From Bog-473 sp963809715 (GTDB lineage: Bacteria; Actinomycetota; Acidimicrobiia; Acidimicrobiales; RAAP-2): a stretch of 64,000 bases of DNA. Location of the stretch: contig CAWEKO010000007.1 of assembly GCA_963809715.1 (NCBI GenBank), positions 434,001-498,000 on the forward strand, given 5' to 3'. The position numbers were made by a program, and so were the translations under genes. Below are positions 59,273-64,000 of this stretch, piece after piece. The notes beneath the pieces were generated by a model, which was not told the DNA's origin, did not search any database, and was given only the letters and a program-made list of their open reading frames with translations. The first letter of the stretch is position 1, and each line of letters begins with the position of its first letter.

Positions 59273-59999
59273 AACTGCGTGTGCCCCACATCACGAGTCC
59301 GCCGCCGAGACTCATCGCGCGAACGCCGACATTCTCGAACCCCGCCTTCCTCCACGCCTCCTCCGTCCACGACAAGGGATATGTCCGGTAATGGTGGGAA
59401 ATGTTGGGACCGAGGAACCGTCCGACTCGGAACCATTCACGGCCGCCGGTGATCCAGCCGCCCAGCGGGAGAGCGATGCGGGTGTAGAGCCACCACCAGA
59501 ATCGCCAGAATCGATTTGGTGGCAGGAGAAATTCGAGGCTGGCAACAGCACCACCGGGCTTCACGACCCGGGCCAGCTCGGCCAGCGTGGCCTGGGGATC
59601 GTCGACGTAACGAAGCAGGTAGGTGAAGGTGAGTGCGTCGAATGTTCCATCGGGAAATGGCAATTGCTCGGCCCGACCAGCAACAAGGCTGATTCGTTCG
59701 CTCATTCCGGCTTCGGCAACGTTCTCGTGTCCCCGAGCGAGCATGTTCCTGGTCAGATCCACACCGACGACGTCAGATGAGGTGCGAGTGGCGAGTTGCA
59801 GGGCAACCCCGGCCGTCCCCGATGCCACGTCCAGTATCAGGGCGGGCGAGGTGGGAGCAATGTGGTCGACCATGGCCGCTCGCCAGCGCCCGTTCTGGCC
59901 CATGGAGAGGACCTCGGCCAACTGGTCATAGCGCTTTGGGAGGGACGAGAACAACTGTTGCGCGAAGCGGTTCCGGTCACCGGCACTGTCCGTCGGCAT
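59265..59999 (-). CDS. UbiE/MenG-type SAM-dependent methyltransferase
   Basis: A 244-residue methylase. LILDVASGTAGVALQLA is the AdoMet motif I, VVGVDLTRNMLARGHEN motif II, and PFPDGTFDALTFTYLLRYVDDPQATLAELARVVKPGG the late motifs; the RFAQQLFSSLPKRYDQLAEVLSMGQNGRWR opening is that of UbiE/MenG. It methylates demethylmenaquinone or a similar ring. The C-terminus (TEEAWRKAGFENVGVRAMSLGGG) is complete. ATG 59999 is used, and the divergent geranylgeranyl reductase gene begins 59 bp away. Confidence 0.93.
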   Translation of the reverse strand: MPTDSAGDRNRFAQQLFSSLPKRYDQLAEVLSMGQNGRWRAAMVDHIAPTSPALILDVASGTAGVALQLATRTSSDVVGVDLTRNMLARGHENVAEAGMSERISLVAGRAEQLPFPDGTFDALTFTYLLRYVDDPQATLAELARVVKPGGAVASLEFLLPPNRFWRFWWWLYTRIALPLGGWITGGREWFRVGRFLGPNISHHYRTYPLSWTEEAWRKAGFENVGVRAMSLGGGLVMWGTRSCD

Positions 60000-60057
60000 G
60001 CGTTCCTCCAGGGGTGAGATGATTTCACTGTAGATCCGAGCAGGTGGAAGGAGCAGG

Positions 60058-61317
60058 GTGAGCATGTCCCGCTTTGACGTGCTCGTCGTAGGGGGCGGAC
60101 CGGCGGGCAGTATCGCCTCTCTTGTGCTTGCCCAGGGCGGGGTGGACGTTGCCTTGGTCGACAAATCGACCTTTCCGCGGGACAAGGCGTGCGGCGACGT
60201 CGTCGGGCCCCGAGGGCTGCAGCTGCTGAGTGACCTCGAGCTGGCTCCGCCGATCGGGCCTGACGTCGGGGACATGCTGGTCGTCGGTCCTACCGGTCGC
60301 CGGGTGCGGCTCCCGAGTGCCGATGGCCTGACGTATCCCGGACACGGCACTGCTGTTGCGCGGACGGTGTTCGACGCCATGCTCCACGCGACCGCGTGCG
60401 AGGCCGGAGCCACACCCTTCGTCGGGCGGGCACAGCAACCCCTCGAAGAGGACGGGCGTATTGTTGGCTACAAGCTGAGCACCGGTGAGTCGCTGTACGC
60501 CGACTTCGTGATCGGCGCCGACGGAGCCACGAGTGAGGTTGCCGAGGCTGCCGGTCTTGTCGATCCCAACTCGGTTCTCTGGGGTTTTGCCATACGTACC
60601 TACATCCCACAGGTGGTCGATCTCCCGGCCATCATTTTGTGGGAGCCGACTCCTTGGCGCGCCTTTCCCGGCTACGGCTGGGTCTTCCCCGGAGAGCAGG
60701 GCCGCGCCAACGTCGGGCTCGGCATCGGCACACGGTCAGATCGCAAGGCGGCCGCTCACGCCGTTCGGTCTTTGGGTGATTTCCTCCGGCACCTGCGCGT
60801 CCTTGGCCTCCTCGACGACGTGGTTCCCTCGGTGTCACCACGCCGCCTCGGTGGCTGGCTCAAAATGGGGATCGTCGGGACCACGCCGGCGAGGGGTCGG
60901 GTCCTTCTGGTTGGGGATGCCGCCGGTCTGGTGAACCCGATGCAGGGGGAGGGGATCTCCCAGGCCATGACGAGTGGCCGAGCTGCGGCCGTAGCGATCC
61001 TCAGCAAGCCCGGCTGCGCAGCCGAAAGCTATCGATCCAGGCTTGCCGTCGAACACCTCCCGTATCATCAGATCGCTGCCGCAGTCCACGCGGGACTTGT
61101 CGGACGGCCCCATGCAACTGCAGCGGTTGCTCGGCTTCTTACGGCCGCAGGGCGTAGCGATGCGCTTTCCGGCGGCTGGGCAGTTTTCTGGAACGAACTC
61201 CTCGATGGAGCACCATTCAATCGGCATCGTTCAGTGGCGAGCGCGGTGACGCATGTTGGCCGAGCCATGACCGCCCGGAGTACGACGGGCACGTGGTTCA
61301 AGACGTCACTGAGATAA
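60058..61317 (+). CDS. Geranylgeranyl-reductase-family FAD-dependent oxidoreductase
   Basis: A 419-residue flavoprotein. VVGGGPAGSIASLVLAQGG is the FAD dinucleotide loop, KACGDVVGPRGLQLL a family motif, FVIGADGATSEV the GD motif and VLLVGDAAGLVNPMQGEGI the second FAD motif. The family reduces isoprenoid chains of quinones and lipids (MenJ-like in mycobacteria). GTG 60058 follows AAGGAGCAGG; ATG 60064 is an alternative. Divergent from UbiE and the UbiA-like gene, so it probably acts on the same quinone. Complete length. Confidence 0.93.
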   Translation: MSMSRFDVLVVGGGPAGSIASLVLAQGGVDVALVDKSTFPRDKACGDVVGPRGLQLLSDLELAPPIGPDVGDMLVVGPTGRRVRLPSADGLTYPGHGTAVARTVFDAMLHATACEAGATPFVGRAQQPLEEDGRIVGYKLSTGESLYADFVIGADGATSEVAEAAGLVDPNSVLWGFAIRTYIPQVVDLPAIILWEPTPWRAFPGYGWVFPGEQGRANVGLGIGTRSDRKAAAHAVRSLGDFLRHLRVLGLLDDVVPSVSPRRLGGWLKMGIVGTTPARGRVLLVGDAAGLVNPMQGEGISQAMTSGRAAAVAILSKPGCAAESYRSRLAVEHLPYHQIAAAVHAGLVGRPHATAAVARLLTAAGRSDALSGGWAVFWNELLDGAPFNRHRSVASAVTHVGRAMTARSTTGTWFKTSLR

Positions 61318-61502
61318 ACCTCAGGGTTCGACCGGAACCAGCCCGCATCGTTCAGCGGACAACCAGTCTCGAAGACTCCGCCGGCACTGCGTACAGACGA
61401 CGGGCAGATCGACGTCGTCGACGACCGCTACTCATGAGGGTGACCGTGGTTCTCCACACAGACGCAAGGGCCGCCGGATTTGCTCGGGCCTCCTTCGGCT
61501 AA

Positions 61503-61967
61503 TTAACCGAGTCCGCTCAGGCGTCGGCGGAACTCCGCCACGGTGTTCTCCACGACTCGGTCATGCCCCCGTTTCAGCACGGGATGTGCCATACGATCGG
61601 CTAGCCGCATCGGACGCTGCATCATCTCAACCGTCCAAGCGACCTCGACGTGTGTGCCGACTCCTTGGGAACAAAGCGCAATACTCGCCTCTCCTTCCAG
61701 GTCGCGATGCACGAGTGCTTCGATGATGCCTGGCTTCTCACACCGCGTCAGCTCAATTTGGAGATGCATCCGATACGGCAACGGCGGGGCGACCACGCCG
61801 TGCAACACAGTGCCGGTGGCCAGGGAATCACCTTCGAGTCGGAAATCCTCCAGCCAGGGCCACCAGAGAGCAAACTGATCGACCTCCTCCAGAGCGTCCC
61901 AAATTCCCTCGGGAGGCAGCGGGAACTCATAGCTGTGCTGATAGTTGATAACGGGCCGATACGACAT
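61503..61967 (-). CDS. SRPBCC-fold (polyketide cyclase/START-like) protein
   Basis: A 154-residue SRPBCC: INYQHSYEFPLPPEGIWDALEEVDQFALWWPWLEDFRLEGDS, GTVLHGVVAPPLPYRMHLQIELTRCE, DLEGEASIALCSQGVGTHVEVAWTVEMMQRP and a long C-terminal helix. It forms a hydrophobic cavity, and members are cyclases, lipid transport or binding proteins. It is downstream of, and convergent with, the geranylgeranyl reductase gene. Binding of a quinone or polyketide is possible, but unproven. Confidence 0.88.
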   Translation of the reverse strand: MSYRPVINYQHSYEFPLPPEGIWDALEEVDQFALWWPWLEDFRLEGDSLATGTVLHGVVAPPLPYRMHLQIELTRCEKPGIIEALVHRDLEGEASIALCSQGVGTHVEVAWTVEMMQRPMRLADRMAHPVLKRGHDRVVENTVAEFRRRLSGLG

Positions 61968-62818
61968 GTCAGGAGACGATCGAGCTTAGGGCGGCTGCGG
62001 GGGCCGGGGCACGCCGCGGACAAGAGCCGCTGGGCCAACACGGTCTTCTGAACTCGCCGCCCATGTATATCCCTACGGCGAAGAACGCCAAATGGTTCGT
62101 TTTCGCTATCCGGTACACCGTCAGATGGCATGCATCGCTCAGATGGTCGGTGTCGTGTCTGAGGACCCGATTCGAGGTTCACGCTCCATCCGTCCAGTCG
62201 CCGTCTCGCGAGCCGTGAGGCGTACCGGCTCACCCCGGCGCAGCTTTCTGCCGCGACCATCGATGCAAACTCCGAGATTGCGAACCGCTTTTGAGGCAGA
62301 GTCCATTCCCAGCAAACCATCGGGTCAGGTGGCATAAACCTGACCGAGTCGTCGAGGACCAGGCAGTCAGAGAGCTCGACAGCCCGGGCCGAGGCCCGCT
62401 TGCCTGTGTCCTGGGGGCACCCGCTCGAAGACATTTCATTGGGGGATGGCACCTTCGAGTGTGAAGATGAGTGTCAAACGCCACAAGAGTTCCTCTACGA
62501 GATCAAGAAGAAACGACACCGCCTCGCTGAACCCGCCTGTGGCTGACTCCAGGTGCAGCTGCGCGACGGCAGTTCCAATGTCCTTCGTGTCCGGTCGGTG
62601 TGTCGAACGAGAGGTTGTGGCGGGAACCATGGCCGGTATCGAGTTCATTGCCGGTGTTCTTCTTGCATTATTTCGTGTCGCGATGGAATCGTTCAGCCTG
62701 GCGCGACACCGCAAGCAGGTGATGGACATCCCTTTCCTGAAGGCGTATACGTGAGAGGTGGCGGGGGAACCAACCCGTGTTGTGGGCATTTTCTCCCGAT
62801 CCAGGAAGGGATGGGAAT
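61968..62818. other. 851-bp stretch with no recognised gene
   Basis: Frames on both strands are short or without motifs. A plus frame at 62446-62754 has a hydrophobic helix (AGIEFIAGVLLALFRVAM) and a minus frame at 62436-62789 covers the same DNA; neither has a supported start. The right end should hold the promoter of the secreted protease. Confidence 0.4.
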
Positions 62819-63948
62819 GTGAAGAGAAAGCAATCGTTCATTGCCGCGTCCATCGCTACGGCGTCGGCCCTCAGCCTGGTTTTCCTGGCTGTCGGCTCTG
62901 CCGCCACCGCGGCCTCGGCCAGCCAGTCAACGCCGGAGGCCACTGGCGCGCATGTGCAAGTCAGCCAGGAGGCAACACTGGCGTATTGGACTGCCGCTCG
63001 ACTGAAGTCGGCAAAGCCGGTCGATGTCATCGCCGCAGGTAGTGCGCAATCACTGAAAACCACTCAGAGCCCTACCGGCAAACCAGGCGAGGTGCCAGGC
63101 GGTGCTCCCCTTGGCGCAACCACGCACAAGGAGGTTCTGCGCAGCCGGCGTCCGCCCCGTTCGACAGCTTCCGGGTGAGTCATGCTGACACGAAGCTGTT
63201 CCCGTACGACCTGAACGGCAAGCTTTTCTTTACGAACGACGGCAATAACTTCGTTTGCTCGGCGACATCGGTCGGGTCACACGACGCCGCCACGGCCGAG
63301 AACGAGATCTGGACCGCCGGCCACTGCGCTGCGAACACCGAGAGCAACGACCACCACGTGGACACGTTCGCGGAGTTCATCCCTGCTTTCAATGGCGCAA
63401 AGTGCTGCGGTACAGGCACTGTGGCGCAAGAAAAGAAGTGGGCTCCGTTCGGTATCTTCACCTGGGACGGAGGCTGGGAGACCGCCACAGCTTGGCTCAA
63501 CAACCGCGACCTCACTGAGGACGAGGCGGCGATGGAGGTGCGCAAGTCGGACATCACCGGGAAAACCCTCGGTCAGGCGGTCGGTTGGGACGGCTTCGCC
63601 TGGAACGAACCGGTCAGCGAGCAGTTCGTCACCTTCGGGTACCCGGCAGCTTCTCCGTACAACGGTAACTCCATGCAAGCCGATATCTCCGCCACGGGTG
63701 GCCAGGACAGCAATGGGGGCGCTAACGGCGTGAACCCGATCTTCATCGGCAGCCCGTTCACCGGTGGCGCCAGTGGAGGCGCCTGGAATATTGACTGGAG
63801 CGACAGCGGGCCGGGCTTTATCAACGGGCACAACGACTACGTCTACGTCAACTCGTCTGGGCAAGAGTCCCCCGCTGACCAGATGTACTCGCCCTACCAG
63901 GACACGCTCTCGAACGATGTGCGCTGCTTCGGCGCAACAAGCTGCTGA
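62819..63948 (+). CDS. Secreted trypsin-like serine protease, frame broken
   Basis: Residues 1-33 are a signal peptide (KRKQSFIAASIATASALSLVFLAVGSAATA). A 70-residue pro-region follows, then the frame is lost near 63060-63130, where one base appears to be missing. In the next frame the protease domain begins FDSFRVSHADTKLFPYDLNGKLFF and carries TAGHC (His), SPFTGGASGGAW (Ser in GGASGG) and a Cys pair (VRCFGATSC). Together about 376 residues. This is the chymotrypsin fold of S1/V8-type secreted proteases. The reading through a one-base change makes a sequence error plausible. GTG 62819 follows GGAAGGGATGGG. The gene ends 52 bp before the window edge. Confidence 0.82.
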
Positions 63949-64000
63949 GCGCTTACCGGTCAACTCCTAGATTTGGAGAGGTGGGCCTGCGCGAGCGGGC

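Noticed and set aside
62436..62789. Small overlapping frames on both strands upstream of the secreted protease
   Set aside because: No family features, no ribosome site, and the two frames cover the same DNA.

Overview
The window looks like a chromosomal segment of a high-GC actinobacterium. The indicators are an Lsr2 nucleoid protein, two F420-type luciferase-like oxidoreductases, a group II truncated haemoglobin, a KatG with the full Met-Tyr-Trp triad, several DinB/mycothiol-type proteins, a UbiE/geranylgeranyl-reductase quinone group, and GTG starts with four-base overlaps. The gene mix (many acyl-CoA, P450 and dioxygenase genes, RDD and period-9 repeat proteins) would suit an uncultured Acidimicrobiia-like lineage, but that placement is an inference. 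No phage, plasmid, IS element or CRISPR array was seen.

Layout. (1) 1-18 kb: loosely packed small stress and detoxification genes on both strands (Maf, two VOC proteins, KatG, thioesterase, NUDIX, GNAT, DinB, RibD-C-like reductase), mixed with clear gene remnants: two broken GNATs, a broken AhpD/CMD-type gene, a Fur/PerR tail next to katG, and a second, shattered copy of a YdeI-type C-terminus. A tRNA-Gly(TCC) at 17975-18045 marks the right edge. (2) 18-33 kb: dense, very GC-rich. It holds two minus-strand operons. One runs methyltransferase, 104-aa protein, putative nuclease, GNAT, SnoaL-like, enoyl-CoA hydratase, F420 oxidoreductase. The other runs P450, TetR, F420 oxidoreductase, ABC1 kinase, GNAT, with a 19-bp palindrome upstream of the P450. 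An RDD membrane protein is coupled to a protein made of eleven nine-residue repeats. (3) 33-43 kb: galE, DinB and zinc-ribbon genes, lsr2, a membrane-anchored HtrA-type protease, and an oxidative group (amidohydrolase, TauD dioxygenase, zinc alcohol dehydrogenase, PhyH dioxygenase). (4) 43-48 kb: a truncated glycosidase-like fragment, then a cold-adaptation block: a DEAD-box helicase fused to a cold-shock domain, an overlapping fatty-acid desaturase, and a CspA-type protein with a strong terminator. (5) 48-64 kb: a ClC channel, two large FtsX-type permeases without an ATPase, a Tat-exported phospholipase C-like enzyme, an HSL-family esterase, a quinone/prenyl group (UbiA-like, UbiE, geranylgeranyl reductase), an SRPBCC protein and a secreted trypsin-like protease.

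At least eight genes are broken by single-base frame changes, mostly +1, several at CG-rich runs. Some lie in otherwise intact operons, so part of the damage may be sequencing or assembly error. Others, with stops, lost residues or missing halves, look like real decay. Starts were chosen from Shine-Dalgarno-like sequences, overlaps and family length; all functions come from reading motifs, not from searches.
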